Source: Nocardioides panzhihuensis (lineage in GTDB: Bacteria > Actinomycetota > Actinomycetes > Propionibacteriales > Nocardioidaceae). Taken from it: a stretch of 64,000 nucleotides of DNA. The position numbers and the translations under genes are program-made. Position 1 is the stretch's first letter, and each line of letters opens with the position of its first letter. The stretch lies in assembly GCF_013408335.1 (NCBI RefSeq), contig NZ_JACBZR010000001.1:868001-932000 (forward strand). The letters run 5' to 3'. The notes under the pieces were generated by a model. It saw only the letters and a program-made list of their open reading frames with translations. It was not told the DNA's origin and ran no database searches. This document shows, piece after piece, positions 16,560 to 25,830 of the stretch.

Positions 16560-17935
16560 CACTGCTTCTCCTTCTGGACGTCGCCGTAGGCCTGGGCGAG
16601 GGCCTGGCATCGGTCGAGGGCCGCGTCGGTGGTCTTCGAGCCCGAGATGGCGCTCGAGAGCTGTTTGGCGCACTCGGTGCCGAAGTCGGTGAAGCTCGGG
16701 ACCCCGACGAACTGGATGCCGGTGTAGGGCCGCTTCTGGACCCCCGGGTTGTCGGCCTGGGCGTTCTTGATCGCGTTCATGGTCGGCGTCGCGAAGGAGC
16801 CGGCCACCTCGAGGTACTCGGGGTTCTCGTAGGTCGAGGCGCGCTTGCCCGCCGGGACGTTGGTCGGACCGCCGGTGTCGTTCTCGGTGTCGGCCATCAC
16901 CAGCTCCTCGTACTCCTTGCTGGAGGCCCAGGCGACGAACTTCTTGGCGTCCTCCTGGTGGCGGGAGGCCTTCTGGATCGCCCAGGCCCAGGTGTAGAGC
17001 CAGCCGGCGTTCTCGGTCTGGTCGTGCGGGGCGGCGACGTAGCCGACCTTCCCCTTGACCGGCGACTCGGGCGCTTCCAGCGACCCGGCGCCGGAGGTGG
17101 CGTCGTACCACATCGCGACCTTGCCCTGCTGCATGGCGTTGAGGCACTGCGGGAAGCTGAAGGTCGCGGCGCCGGCCTCGCCGTGCTCGCGGACCAGGTC
17201 GACGTAGAAGTTGGCGGCCTTCTTGAAGCCGCCCTTGTTGACCTGGGCGTTCCAGTCCTCGTCGAACCAGGTGCCGCCCATGGTGTTGACCACGGTCGTG
17301 ATCGAGGCGAGGTTGTCTCCCCAGCCGGCCAGGCCGCGCAGGCAGATCCCGCGCATGTCCGGCTCGGCCTCGTTGATCTTGGCGGCGAAGCCGGCGACCT
17401 GGTCCCAGGTCGGCTCGGCCGGCATCTCGAGGCCGTGCTTCTCGAAGAGATCCTTGCGGTACATCAGGAACGACGACTCACCGTAGAACGGCTGTCCGTA
17501 GACCTTGCCGTTGGCCGAGAGCGCCTCGGTCATGGGGGTGAGGATGTCGTCCTGGTCGAACTCGGGGTCGTTGGAGATGCTCTCCATGTCCGAGATCCAG
17601 CCGGCTTCGGCGTAGTAGGGGATCTCGAAGTTGGACAGCGTCGCCACGTCGTAGATCCCGGACTGGTTGGCGAACTCGGTGCTCGCGGTGTCGCGCATGT
17701 CCTGCTCGACCTTGACCACGAAGTTCACCTCGATCCCGGTCTCCTTGGTGAAGTGCTCCGCGGTGAGCTCCTGGAGCTCGAGCATCTGTGGGTTGTTGAC
17801 CATCAGCACCGTGATGCTGTGCTCACCCGCGCTCGTGCCGCCGGCACCGAGCCCGCCCGTCCCACAGGCTGTCAACAAGACCGTGGCCAGTGAGAGCGCT
17901 GTGAGCGCTGCGGAGGTCCGTCTCCGTGCCCGCAT
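16559..17935 (-). CDS. Polyol ABC transporter substrate-binding lipoprotein
   Basis: A 458-aa family-1 solute-binding protein. The signal peptide ends in a lipobox, LLTACG, so the mature protein is lipid-anchored outside the membrane. Conserved features are VKVEQDMRDTASTEF, ISDME, GQPFYGESSFLMYRKDLFEKHGLEMP and the Trp-rich GWLYTWAWAIQKAS hinge region. It would capture mannitol or sorbitol or a related polyol, judged from the dehydrogenase in the operon. The ATG at 17935 is chosen because GAGGAGG lies just upstream; an in-frame start 11 codons earlier has no such site. Confidence 0.92.
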   Translation of the reverse strand: MRARRRTSAALTALSLATVLLTACGTGGLGAGGTSAGEHSITVLMVNNPQMLELQELTAEHFTKETGIEVNFVVKVEQDMRDTASTEFANQSGIYDVATLSNFEIPYYAEAGWISDMESISNDPEFDQDDILTPMTEALSANGKVYGQPFYGESSFLMYRKDLFEKHGLEMPAEPTWDQVAGFAAKINEAEPDMRGICLRGLAGWGDNLASITTVVNTMGGTWFDEDWNAQVNKGGFKKAANFYVDLVREHGEAGAATFSFPQCLNAMQQGKVAMWYDATSGAGSLEAPESPVKGKVGYVAAPHDQTENAGWLYTWAWAIQKASRHQEDAKKFVAWASSKEYEELVMADTENDTGGPTNVPAGKRASTYENPEYLEVAGSFATPTMNAIKNAQADNPGVQKRPYTGIQFVGVPSFTDFGTECAKQLSSAISGSKTTDAALDRCQALAQAYGDVQKEKQ

Positions 17936-18067
17936 CTGTCTGCCTCCTCGCAGTGTGACTGTCGTCACCGACCACGATGGCGCAATTTCCGCCGAACCCC
18001 CTAGCCCGGTCGACGTGCCCGGAGCGCCCGGTTGCTGCCCGTTCTCGGGCCCATGCTCCGGTCTCTC

Positions 18068-18862
18068 TCAGGCCCGGACGACCCTGGGCCCGAGCGCCGC
18101 GAACCGACGTGCCTCGGTGGCCGAGAGCTCGGTCCCGGTGATGAGGAGCTCGAAGTCGCGTACGCCCGCGAAGCGGCACAGGCTGGAGGCACCGAACTTG
18201 GTGTGGGCGCCGAAGAAGATCCGGCGGCGGGAACGCTCGATGGCGGCACGCTTGACCGCGGCCACCGACGGGTCCTGGGTGGTGAGGCCCTGCTCGCGGG
18301 AGATCCCGTTGGCGCCGATGTAGGCCAGGTCGATCACCAGGTCGGCCAGCATCCGGGTCGCCCACTGGTCCACGACGCCGCGGGTGATGGTGCGGACGCG
18401 CCCGCCCAGGACGATCACGGTGAGGTCCGGGTCGGCGGAGAGCCGGGTGGCCACCGGCAGGGACGGGGTGATGATCGTCGCCGGCCCCTGCCCGAAGAGC
18501 TCCTCGGCCAGGAACTGCGGCATGGTGCCCTCGTCGATGTAGATCGTCTCCGCACCGCGCCGGTGCTGGAGGGCGGCCCGCGCGATCCGGTGCTTCTCAT
18601 CGACGTCGCGGCCCGCCCGGAACTCGAGCGAGGTCTCGAAGCTGCCGCTCTCCAGGGCGACCGCACCGCCATAGACCCGCTCCACGACGCCGCGGTCGGC
18701 GAGCACCTTGAGGTCGCGCCGGATCGTCTCGACGCTCACCCCGAGATCGGGGGCGAGGTCGGCGACGGACACCCGCCCGGTCGCGCGTGCGCGCGCCAGG
18801 ATCTCGTCCTGCCTGGCCTGGTTCGCGTGCGACGGTTCGGTCGGCGTCATGGGCGCCATCAT
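18068..18862 (-). CDS. DeoR family transcriptional regulator
   Basis: A sugar-phosphate-responsive repressor. The N-terminal winged helix is ILARARATGRVSVADLAPDLGVSVETIRRDL, the standard DeoR HTH. The DeoRC ligand domain carries IDEGTMPQFLAEEL (in place of the usual D-x-G-T/S-T motif), VIVLGGRV and YIGANGIS. It is read in the same direction as the transporter genes, 132 nt upstream of the binding-protein gene, so it probably controls the polyol operon. Three in-frame ATGs lie close together (18862, 18859, 18850). The first has a -10-like CACGAT seven bases before it; the start is therefore uncertain by four codons. Confidence 0.88.
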   Translation of the reverse strand: MMAPMTPTEPSHANQARQDEILARARATGRVSVADLAPDLGVSVETIRRDLKVLADRGVVERVYGGAVALESGSFETSLEFRAGRDVDEKHRIARAALQHRRGAETIYIDEGTMPQFLAEELFGQGPATIITPSLPVATRLSADPDLTVIVLGGRVRTITRGVVDQWATRMLADLVIDLAYIGANGISREQGLTTQDPSVAAVKRAAIERSRRRIFFGAHTKFGASSLCRFAGVRDFELLITGTELSATEARRFAALGPRVVRA

Positions 18863-18982
18863 GCCCGCAATCGTGCCCGGTTCGCAGCGGGCGGGCTTGA
18901 ACCGGGCGCCCGGTTGGCCAGATCGGGGCCCTTGGGCGCACAATGTCCCCGGCATTGTCCAAGCGGACGGTGTCGCGGCGTT

Positions 18983-19011
18983 TTGCGGCTACCTGGCCGC
19001 GTACGTAAGAT
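18983..19011 (+). promoter_or_regulatory. Promoter of rplU-rpmA
   Basis: TTGCGG, 17 bases, then TAAGAT: a good sigma-A/HrdB-type pair. It would give a leader of about 120 nt before the GTG of rplU. The leader has a small hairpin (GGCGTGCGCAGTGCGCC near 19020) that could act in ribosomal-protein feedback, but it matches no leader RNA I know. Confidence 0.55.
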
Positions 19012-19137
19012 TGAATCTCGGCGTGCGCAGTGCGCCGTTCCTGCAGGCATCTGCTGGCACCTATCGCTTCGGGGTCCGGTCTGCTTTGCCGCGGGGCGAC
19101 ACAAGACTTTGAGTTCGGAGCAATGAAGGAGACCGCG

Positions 19138-19440
19138 GTGTACGCGATCGTGAAGGCTGGCAGCAAGCAGCAGAAGGTCGTTGTCGGCGACGTCATCGAG
19201 ATCGACCGCCTCGACGGCGAGGCCGGTGCTGCGATCTCGCTGCCCGTGGTCATGCTCGTCGACGGTGAGACCGTCACCACGACCGGCCTCGACAAGGCCT
19301 CTGTGGCTGCTGAGATCGTCGGTGCCTCCAAGGGCCCGAAGATCATCATCCAGAAGTACAAGAACAAGACCGGCTACAAGAAGCGCCAGGGTCACCGTCA
19401 GAAGTACACCCAGGTCAAGGTCACCGCGATCAACGCCTGA
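19138..19440 (+). CDS. rplU: 50S ribosomal protein L21
   Basis: A 100-aa protein of the large subunit that contacts 23S rRNA. It begins VYAIVKAGSKQQKVVVGDVIEIDRL and ends with the basic HRQKYTQVKVTAI typical of L21 (KKRQGHRQ block). The GTG at 19138 has AAGGAG 6 nt upstream and gives the family's usual length; an in-frame ATG at 19123 overlaps that ribosome binding site and is rejected. rpmA follows after 36 nt, as in almost all bacteria. Confidence 0.97.
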   Translation: MYAIVKAGSKQQKVVVGDVIEIDRLDGEAGAAISLPVVMLVDGETVTTTGLDKASVAAEIVGASKGPKIIIQKYKNKTGYKKRQGHRQKYTQVKVTAINA

Positions 19441-19476
19441 TTCCGGCGTTCTAGAGACACCTAAAGGACTGAGAAG

Positions 19477-19734
19477 ATGGCACACAAGAAGGGTGCAGCA
19501 AGCACCAAGAACGGTCGCGACTCCAACGCCCAGCGCCTCGGTGTGAAGCGCTTCGGCGGCCAGGTCGTCGGCGCCGGCGAGATCATCGTTCGCCAGCGTG
19601 GCACCCACTTCCACCCCGGCACCAACGTCGGTCGTGGCGGCGACGACACCCTGTTCGCCCTGCAGCCGGGCGCGGTCGAGTTCGGCAAGCGCCGCGGCCG
19701 CCGGGTGATCAACATCGTCCCGGGCGACGCCTGA
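19477..19734 (+). CDS. rpmA: 50S ribosomal protein L27
   Basis: 85 aa, [20 protein letters not shown] at the N-terminus, ending VINIVPGDA. The N-terminal tail reaches the peptidyl-transferase centre. It begins directly with MAHKKG and so lacks the cleavable extension found in Firmicutes. It is co-transcribed with rplU, and a strong terminator follows. Confidence 0.98.
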   Translation: MAHKKGAASTKNGRDSNAQRLGVKRFGGQVVGAGEIIVRQRGTHFHPGTNVGRGGDDTLFALQPGAVEFGKRRGRRVINIVPGDA

Positions 19735-19745
19735 GCTACGCCTTT

Positions 19746-19778
19746 CGAAGGGCGCTCCCTGTTGGGGAGCGCCCTTCG
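19746..19778 (+). terminator. Intrinsic terminator between rpmA and the converging oxidoreductase gene
   Basis: A perfect 14-bp stem, CGAAGGGCGCTCCC with GGGAGCGCCCTTCG, and loop TGTTG. It starts 12 nt after the rpmA stop and lies 13 nt from the end of the opposite-strand gene, so it can serve both. Confidence 0.9.
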
Positions 19779-19790
19779 GCTATTTCAGGA

Positions 19791-20645
19791 TCAGAGTCTC
19801 GCCGCGCGCTGAGCGATCGCCTCGAAGACCTGCTGCGAGAGCTCCCACCGGGTCCCGGCACGGGGCCAGTGGATCGCGATGTCCGTGATCCCGATCTCGG
19901 CGTAGGCGCCGGCGAGGTCCTCGAACGCGTCCGCAGACTCGGTCCACGGCTCGTCGGTGAACCCGGACATGAAGAGCTTCGGCATCGCGGCGTAGTCCCG
20001 GCCGGCCTCCTCGCAGGCTGCGCGGAGCATCTCGAGCCGTTGGGCGACGTACGCCTTCGGGTCCTCGCCACCAGGGTTGGCGATCCAGCCGTCGCCGACC
20101 TCGGCGGCGAGTCGGATCCCGCGGGGGCCGTTGCCGGCCAGCCACATCGGCGTACGCGGCTGCTGGACCTGGCCGGGGGAGACGGTGACCTCGTGGGTCT
20201 GCCAGTGCTCGCCGTCGATCGTGACCGGTGACTCACGCAGCAGTCGGTCGACGGTGCGGGTCCACTCCGCGAACCGGTCGGCGCGCTCGCGAGGCGTGAA
20301 CTTCCGACCGAGCACGTCTCCGTCGGAGGTGTGGTCGTCGCCGCCCGCGCCGATGCCGATCGTCACGCGCCCTCCGGAGATGCGGTCGAGGCTGCGGATC
20401 GCCGCGGCGGTCGGGATCGGCGTACGGAAGTTGGGGGTGGTCACCAGCGTCCCGAGCCGGATCGTCGAGGTGAGGGCCGCGGCGGCGGCCATCGACGTGA
20501 ACGCCTCCTCCCAGGGGCTGTGCCCACGCCAGGCCAGATGGTCATAGACCCAGGCCGTCTCGAACCCGAGCTGCTCGGCCTGAACCCAACGCTCGCCCAT
20601 CGCCGGCCAGTCCTCGATCGGCCACATCACTGTTCCTACACGCAT
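19791..20645 (-). CDS. LLM-class F420-dependent oxidoreductase
   Basis: A luciferase-like (beta/alpha)8-barrel protein of 284 aa. WVYDHLAWRGHSPWEEAFTSMAAAA, IRLGTLVTTPNFRTP and GRVTIGIGAGGDDHTSDG are the conserved N-terminal blocks of actinobacterial F420-dependent members (the non-prolyl cis region is TLVTTPNFR). PMWLAGNGPRGIRLAAEVGDGW is the C-terminal signature. The deazaflavin cofactor F420 rather than FMN is inferred from the class. The substrate is unknown. A -10-like CAGACT lies six bases before the ATG; a further in-frame start nine codons upstream is possible. Confidence 0.85.
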   Translation of the reverse strand: MRVGTVMWPIEDWPAMGERWVQAEQLGFETAWVYDHLAWRGHSPWEEAFTSMAAAAALTSTIRLGTLVTTPNFRTPIPTAAAIRSLDRISGGRVTIGIGAGGDDHTSDGDVLGRKFTPRERADRFAEWTRTVDRLLRESPVTIDGEHWQTHEVTVSPGQVQQPRTPMWLAGNGPRGIRLAAEVGDGWIANPGGEDPKAYVAQRLEMLRAACEEAGRDYAAMPKLFMSGFTDEPWTESADAFEDLAGAYAEIGITDIAIHWPRAGTRWELSQQVFEAIAQRAARL

Positions 20646-20710
20646 GCGCACAGTCTGCACCTGGGAACCCATTGCGTCGCGCGGATAACAGGTGTAGGGC
20701 CTACCGTCGG

Positions 20711-20716
20711 TAGGCT
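20711..20716 (+). promoter_or_regulatory. -10 element close to the obgE start
   Basis: TAGGCT followed by six bases and the ATG at 20723. GGAG within those six bases is too close to act as a normal Shine-Dalgarno, so the message is probably leaderless. Confidence 0.45.
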
Positions 20717-20722
20717 GGAGCC

Positions 20723-22285
20723 ATGGCTGTACCCACTTTTGTCGACCGTGTCACCCTCCACGTCGAGGCCGGTCGCGGCGGGCACGGGGTGGCGTCGGTG
20801 CACCGCGAGAAGTTCAAGCCGCTGGGCGGTCCTGACGGCGGCAACGGTGGCACCGGCGGGTCCATCATCCTGCGCGTCGATCCCGATGTGACCACGTTGA
20901 TCGACTACCACCACAGCCCCAAGCGCAAGGCCGCCAACGGGGGCCAGGCTGCGGGCGACTTCAAGAACGGCGCCCGCGGCGAGGACATGGTGCTCACCGT
21001 TCCTGACGGCACCGTTGTGACCGACCCGCAGGGCAACGTGCTCGCCGACCTGGTGGGCCCGGGCTCCGAGCTCGTCCTGGCCGAGGGCGGCCGTGGCGGG
21101 CTCGGCAACGCGGCCCTGGCCTCCTCCAAGCGCAAGGCCCCCGGGTTCGCGCTCCTCGGCGAGCCGGGCGAGGCACGGGAGATCGGCCTGGAGCTCAAGG
21201 TCGTCGCCGACATCGGCCTGGTCGGCTTCCCGAGCGCCGGCAAGTCGTCGCTGATCGCGGCCATCTCGCGGGCCCGGCCGAAGATCGCCGACTATCCGTT
21301 CACCACCCTGGTGCCCAACCTCGGCGTAGTGAAGGGCGGCGACATCACCTTCACCGTCGCCGACGTGCCGGGTCTGATCGAGGGCGCTGCCGACGGCCGA
21401 GGCCTCGGCCACGAGTTCCTGCGCCACATCGAGCGCTGTGCCGCGCTCGTCCACGTCATCGACACCGCGAGCATCGAGCCGGGCCGCAACCCGATCGACG
21501 ACCTCGACGTCATCGAGAACGAGCTCTCCCGTCACGGCGGCCTCGAGGACCGGCCGCGGCTGGTCGCGCTGAACAAGGTCGACGTCCCGGACGGTCGCGC
21601 GATCGCCGAGATGACCATCGACGAGTTCGAGAAGCGGGGGATGAAGGTCTTCGAGATCTCAGCCGCCTCCGGCGAGGGCACCCAGCAGCTGATCTACGCG
21701 ATGGCCGAGATCGTCGCCGCCTCCCGCAAGGACGTCCCCACGGTCGCACCGACCCGGATCGTGCTGCGCCCCGAAGGTGTGGAGGGCAAGAACGGCTTCA
21801 CGGTCAAGATCTCGAAGCACGGCGAATACCTCGTCCGCGGCCCGCAGCCCGAGCGCTGGGTGCGCCAGACCGACTTCGAGAACGAGGAGGCCGTCGGCTA
21901 CCTCGCCGACCGCCTCAACCGGCTCGGCGTCGAGAAGCGCCTGGTCGAGCTCGGGGCCGTGGAGGGCGACACCGTCATCATCGGAGACCCGGCGAACTCG
22001 GTCGTCTTCGACTTCCGTCCCTCGATCGACACCGGCGCCGAGATGCTCGGCCGTCGCGGCGAGGACCAGCGCTTCTACGAGGAGCGGCCTGCCGCCTCCC
22101 GGCGACGCGAGATCGACGCCGGGATGGAGACCAAGGAAGAGTACGAAGCCCGCGCCGACATCGCTCGGCGGCTGCGTGACGGCGCCGGCCCGGTCTCGTA
22201 CGAGATCGGCGGCGAGGACGACCCGGACAACGACTGGGCCGAGAACGACCCGGCCGCGGACTCGGGACAGCGCACAGGGGAGTAG
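20723..22285 (+). CDS. obgE: GTPase Obg/CgtA
   Basis: The essential ribosome-assembly and stress GTPase, 520 aa. The glycine-rich OBG fold spans about 1-158 ([16 protein letters not shown] stretches, [12 protein letters not shown]). The G domain has G1 [10 protein letters not shown] (about 168-177), G3 DVPGLIEGA and G4 NKVD. The OCT domain follows (about 340-425: [27 protein letters not shown]). A charged tail of about 80 residues, rich in Glu/Asp/Arg, ends the protein, as in other actinobacteria. In this genome obgE is separated from rpmA by an opposite-strand gene and probably has its own promoter. proB follows after 98 nt. Confidence 0.97.
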   Translation: MAVPTFVDRVTLHVEAGRGGHGVASVHREKFKPLGGPDGGNGGTGGSIILRVDPDVTTLIDYHHSPKRKAANGGQAAGDFKNGARGEDMVLTVPDGTVVTDPQGNVLADLVGPGSELVLAEGGRGGLGNAALASSKRKAPGFALLGEPGEAREIGLELKVVADIGLVGFPSAGKSSLIAAISRARPKIADYPFTTLVPNLGVVKGGDITFTVADVPGLIEGAADGRGLGHEFLRHIERCAALVHVIDTASIEPGRNPIDDLDVIENELSRHGGLEDRPRLVALNKVDVPDGRAIAEMTIDEFEKRGMKVFEISAASGEGTQQLIYAMAEIVAASRKDVPTVAPTRIVLRPEGVEGKNGFTVKISKHGEYLVRGPQPERWVRQTDFENEEAVGYLADRLNRLGVEKRLVELGAVEGDTVIIGDPANSVVFDFRPSIDTGAEMLGRRGEDQRFYEERPAASRRREIDAGMETKEEYEARADIARRLRDGAGPVSYEIGGEDDPDNDWAENDPAADSGQRTGE

Positions 22286-22383
22286 CGGTTCCGCCCGACC
22301 GGCGGAAACCTGCGGAGAGATCGGCGTCGGCGCCGGTAGGATCCGGCGCAGCAGGAGCACAGGCTGACGTACGAGGGGGATAG

Positions 22384-23496
22384 GTGCAGCGCGAGGTCGT
22401 GACCGGGGCACGCCGGGTGGTGGTCAAGGTCGGATCGTCCTCGTTGACCACGGCCTCGGGAGGCATCGACCCCGACCGGTTGAGCGCTCTCGTCGACGTG
22501 CTCGCCAAGACCCGGGCCACCGGCACCGAGGTCGTGCTGGTCTCCTCCGGGGCGATCGCGGCCGGGCTCTCGCCGCTGGGGCTGGCCAAGCGTCCCCGGG
22601 CGCTGGCCAAGCAGCAGGCGGCGGCGAGCGTTGGCCAAGGACTGCTGGTGCACCGCTACACCGAGGAGCTCGCCCGGCACGGCATCATCGCCGGCCAGGT
22701 GCTGCTCACGGTCGACGACCTCAACCGGCGGGCGCACTACCGCAACGCCGACGCGACGCTGTCGAAGCTGCTCGACCTGGGTGTGCTCCCGATCGTCAAC
22801 GAGAACGACACGGTGGCCACCTCCGAGATCCGGTTCGGTGACAACGACCGGCTCGCGGCGCTGGTTGCCCACCTCGTCAAGGCCGACCTGCTGGTGCTGC
22901 TCAGCGACGTCGACGCGCTCTACGACGCACCCCCCTCCCACCCGGGCTCACGGCGGATCGACGAGGTCGCCTCGGCGGCCGACCTCGCCGGGGTGACCAC
23001 CGGCAAGGCCGGGGCCGCCGGGGTCGGCACCGGCGGAATGGTGACCAAGCTCGAGGCGGCCCGGATCGCTGTCGACGACGGCGTTCCGGTCGTGCTGACC
23101 TCGGCGGCTCAGGCCGAGGCGGCGCTGGCGGGCGAGCCGGTCGGCACCCTGTTCCACGCCGTCGGCAGGCGGCGGCCGGCGCGGCTGCTCTGGCTGCAGC
23201 ACGCCACCGAGCCGGTCGGCTCGATCACCGTCGACGCCGGCGCGGTCACCGCGATCAGTCGCCGCGGGGCCTCGCTGCTCGCCGCGGGTGTCACCGGCTC
23301 CTCGGGCGCGTTCCGCGCCGGCGACCCGGTCGATGTCGTCGACCCTTCGGGAGCGGCCGTCGCTCGCGGTCTGGTGAACTACGACGCCGACGAGATCCCG
23401 CGACTGGCCGGGCGCTCCTCCGGCTATCTCGAGGCCAACCTGGGGGCTGCGTACGCTCGAGAGGTCATCCACCGCGACGACCTGGTCGTCCTGTGA
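22384..23496 (+). CDS. proB: Glutamate 5-kinase
   Basis: First enzyme of proline biosynthesis: ATP plus glutamate to glutamyl 5-phosphate. 370 aa: amino-acid kinase domain (KVGSSSLTTASGG near the start, VSSGAIAAG, PIVNENDTVATSEIRFGDND) followed by a C-terminal PUA domain (SITVDAGAVTAISRRGASLLAAGV to about 360), as in the E. coli enzyme that is feedback-inhibited by proline. The GTG start has GAGGGGG a few bases upstream. A hairpin (GGTTCCGCC...GGCGGAAACC near 22288-22311) and TAGGAT (22336-22341) in the gap suggest that proB also has its own promoter. proA is not in the window. Confidence 0.96.
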   Translation: MQREVVTGARRVVVKVGSSSLTTASGGIDPDRLSALVDVLAKTRATGTEVVLVSSGAIAAGLSPLGLAKRPRALAKQQAAASVGQGLLVHRYTEELARHGIIAGQVLLTVDDLNRRAHYRNADATLSKLLDLGVLPIVNENDTVATSEIRFGDNDRLAALVAHLVKADLLVLLSDVDALYDAPPSHPGSRRIDEVASAADLAGVTTGKAGAAGVGTGGMVTKLEAARIAVDDGVPVVLTSAAQAEAALAGEPVGTLFHAVGRRRPARLLWLQHATEPVGSITVDAGAVTAISRRGASLLAAGVTGSSGAFRAGDPVDVVDPSGAAVARGLVNYDADEIPRLAGRSSGYLEANLGAAYAREVIHRDDLVVL

Positions 23497-23592
23497 GCGA
23501 GCGTAAGCGAGTGAACCGAAGGATGAACACGTCGCCGGGCTCGTATTCTGGCGCTTGCGCTACGGGCGTGGCGACGTGAGCGAGGTGGCGGC

Positions 23593-24567
23593 TTGAGCCG
23601 GGCGCGGTGGGTGCCGCTGGCGCTGGCTTGGGGAGTGTTGGTCCTCTGTGGCCTGCCCGCGCTGGCGATCACGCTCTCCCGGGCGCTGGCGAGCACGGAT
23701 CTTCGGGCGGTGCGACTGGCTGCGTTCGCGCCATTCGGCGTCGTCCTGTACGCCCTGTGCCTGGTCGCGATCCTCGTCCTGGTGTTGCTTGCCGCCGGTC
23801 GTGGTCGGATCAGGCTCGCCGTCGTCGCCGGGGTCGTCGCGCTGCTGCTCGCGGTGCACGTCGCCTGGCAGGCGCCGTTCTACGCCGGTTCCCGGGCGAC
23901 CAGCGCCGGCGAGCCGTTGACGGTGATGACCACCAACCTCTTGGAGGGCAAGGGCGACATCGACGCGGTGGTCGATGCGGTGAGAGCCAACAAGGTCGAC
24001 GTGCTCGCCGTCCAGGAGATCACCGCGGAGGCGCTCGGGAAGCTGACGGCGGCACTGGGGGACCAGCTGCCCTACCGAGCCGGTCAGGCCGCACCCGGCA
24101 CCATGGGCACGATGCTCTTCGCCGACCGCCCGATCACCAAGGCACGCCGGATCGAGACGTCGATGGGGTCGTGGGCGGCCGACGTGGGGGAGTGGCGGGT
24201 CGTCGTCGCCCATCCCGCCCCGCCCACGCTCGCGGTGTGGCCTGCCGAGCAGGAGCTGATCATCGAGGAGGCGGCTGCGGAGAAGCCGGACCTCCTCCTG
24301 GGAGATCTCAACGCGTCGCTCGACCACCACACGACCCGGCGACTGCTCGACGATGCGGACCTGCAGGACGCTGCCCGGGCGAGCAACGCCGGTTGGCAGC
24401 CGACCTGGCCGGCCGAGGGGTTCGCCGGCGTACCTCTGCCGCCGGCGACCGCGATCGACCATGTGCTCATCGGTGACTCCTTGGTCGCGCTGGCGACCGA
24501 GACGGTCGAGGTTCCCGGGTCCGACCACTTGGCGCTGGTCGCCTACCTCGGCTCTCCTGAGGGGTAG
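23593..24567 (+). CDS. Membrane protein with external endonuclease/exonuclease/phosphatase domain
   Basis: 324 aa. Three hydrophobic segments in the first 95 residues, then an EEP domain outside: TVMTTNLLEGKGD (metal Asn), AVQEIT (metal Glu), VVVAHPAPP (His region), LLGDLNASLDH (Asp/Asn) and PGSDHLALVAYL (Asp-His). This three-helix layout is the common YafD-like type in actinobacteria. TTG is the start (GAGG 7 nt upstream). The next gene begins nine bases after its stop, although that gene has its own leaderless promoter. Substrate unknown. Confidence 0.85.
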   Translation: MSRARWVPLALAWGVLVLCGLPALAITLSRALASTDLRAVRLAAFAPFGVVLYALCLVAILVLVLLAAGRGRIRLAVVAGVVALLLAVHVAWQAPFYAGSRATSAGEPLTVMTTNLLEGKGDIDAVVDAVRANKVDVLAVQEITAEALGKLTAALGDQLPYRAGQAAPGTMGTMLFADRPITKARRIETSMGSWAADVGEWRVVVAHPAPPTLAVWPAEQELIIEEAAAEKPDLLLGDLNASLDHHTTRRLLDDADLQDAARASNAGWQPTWPAEGFAGVPLPPATAIDHVLIGDSLVALATETVEVPGSDHLALVAYLGSPEG

Positions 24568-24570
24568 CCT
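24565..24570 (+). promoter_or_regulatory. Leaderless -10 element of the small membrane protein gene
   Basis: TAGCCT followed by six bases and GTG at 24577. It overlaps the stop codon of the preceding gene. Confidence 0.45.
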
Positions 24571-24576
24571 GCGGCC

Positions 24577-25086
24577 GTGACGAACAACTCGGACGGTCTG
24601 ATTCGCTCTGCGCTTCGCGGGAACGAGGAGACCGCCTCGCGGTTGCGACGTACGCAGCTGCTCGGTGTGCTCGCGCTGATGGTCGCGACCCTCGCGTCTC
24701 CGGTGGTGCGGCTGGTCGACGACGACGCGGACCTCGACCGTCAGCTCAACATCTGGGCGGCCATCCAGTGGATCGCGGATGCGCAAGACGCCTCCGACGG
24801 TCTGCCGGCATCGTTCGCCTGGCTCGCGATCGCGCTCTACGTAGCGCTCCTGTTCGTGGTCTCGGCTCCGGTGCTCGCCATCGTCCTCGCCGTACAGCGG
24901 GGCGGTGCGGCCCGCCTCGCCGCCGGGATCGCGGCCGGTGTCGGGTCCGTCGTGACGCTGTCGTGCTGGCTGATCGTGATCGGTGACCCGCCCGAGGGGT
25001 TCGCCGATCTCCAGCCGAGCTGGGGCGTACTGCTCCCGATCGTTCTCGGGCTGTGGACCGCCAACATCCTGGAGACCGACGACTAG
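24577..25086 (+). CDS. Small integral membrane protein, function unknown
   Basis: 169 aa that I do not recognise. Three or four membrane segments are visible: LLGVLALMVATLASPVVRLV, then WLAIALYVALLFVVSAPVLAIVLAV, AAGIAAGVGSVVTLSCWLIVIG and WGVLLPIVLGLWTANIL. The N-terminus is short, charged and cytoplasmic, and an external stretch (DDDADLDRQLNIWAAIQWIADAQD) separates the first two segments. It is likely real: it has a promoter element, clean codon usage and a 4-nt convergent overlap with the next gene. Confidence 0.7.
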   Translation: MTNNSDGLIRSALRGNEETASRLRRTQLLGVLALMVATLASPVVRLVDDDADLDRQLNIWAAIQWIADAQDASDGLPASFAWLAIALYVALLFVVSAPVLAIVLAVQRGGAARLAAGIAAGVGSVVTLSCWLIVIGDPPEGFADLQPSWGVLLPIVLGLWTANILETDD

Positions 25087-25625
25087 GGCCGACCTTCGAG
25101 GTGGCCGAACCACTGCTCCGCGCCGTACGCGGTGAACCGCTCGACCTCGACGAACCCGAGTCTTCGTGCGAGGCGGAGCGAACGCTCGTTGGCGACCTGG
25201 GTGGTGAGGACGACGGGCTCGCCGGGGAGCGTCGCGTCGATCCAGCCGAGCACGGCCCGGACGGCCTCGGACGCGAGACCCGCGCCCCACGCCGTGGGTA
25301 GGAATTCGCAGCCGATCTCCACCTCGTCGCCCTCGTCGCGTACGTGGTGCGCCCATGCCTTCTCCCGGCGCTGGACCGTGATTCTTCCGATGAACTCGCC
25401 TTCGCGTTCAACGGCGAAGATGCCTGGCCGCGTGTTCGGGTCCGCTGGGATCAGCTCCTCGAGCTGCTCGCGGGTGTGTTGCGGGCCGCCGAGGTATGCC
25501 TGCACGGTCTCGGACGAGAGCAGCTCGACCAGTGCTGGTCTGTCTTCGGTCCTGGTCTCGCGGAGGGTCAGGCGCTCGGTGACGATCGGTGTCGGGGGCC
25601 AGGGGACGGCACCGAGGGGTTTCAT
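25083..25625 (-). CDS. GNAT family N-acetyltransferase (RimJ/RimL-like)
   Basis: 180 aa, Acetyltransf_3 type: TERLTLRETRTEDRPALVELL at the front, FAVEREGEFIGRITVQRRE, then EIGCEFLPTAWGAGLASEAVRAVLGW with the CoA loop WGAGLA, and NERSLRLARRLGFVEVERF. Members acetylate N-terminal amines of proteins or small amines; the target is unknown. The ATG at 25625 is preferred because TACCGT lies 8 nt upstream, and longer in-frame versions would run into the repeat-rich region. Confidence 0.87.
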   Translation of the reverse strand: MKPLGAVPWPPTPIVTERLTLRETRTEDRPALVELLSSETVQAYLGGPQHTREQLEELIPADPNTRPGIFAVEREGEFIGRITVQRREKAWAHHVRDEGDEVEIGCEFLPTAWGAGLASEAVRAVLGWIDATLPGEPVVLTTQVANERSLRLARRLGFVEVERFTAYGAEQWFGHLEGRP

Positions 25626-25655
25626 GCGGTTGGACGGTAGCGGATGTGCGGGCCC

Positions 25656-25678
25656 GGTGGTCGAGCTTGTCGAGACCC
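25656..25678 (+). repeat. REP-like motif, intergenic copy
   Basis: A 23-base motif, GGTGGTCGAGCTTGTCGAG followed by ACCC. It differs by a single base from the copy inside the SLC13-type permease gene (31904-31926). Related TGGTCGAG and GTGTCGAGACC pieces follow within 70 bases. Confidence 0.65.
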
Positions 25679-25830
25679 GACCTCCGCTGGTCGAGCGCCG
25701 TCCCGCTGTTCGAGCCGCCGGAGCCGCTAGGCGGAGGCGTGTCGAGACCAACACAGCTCCCTGCCGGATCGTCCCACCCGAAGGCCGGACAGGGCCGCCG
25801 ACCCTTCTTCGAGGGTCTTCTCGACCTGCC

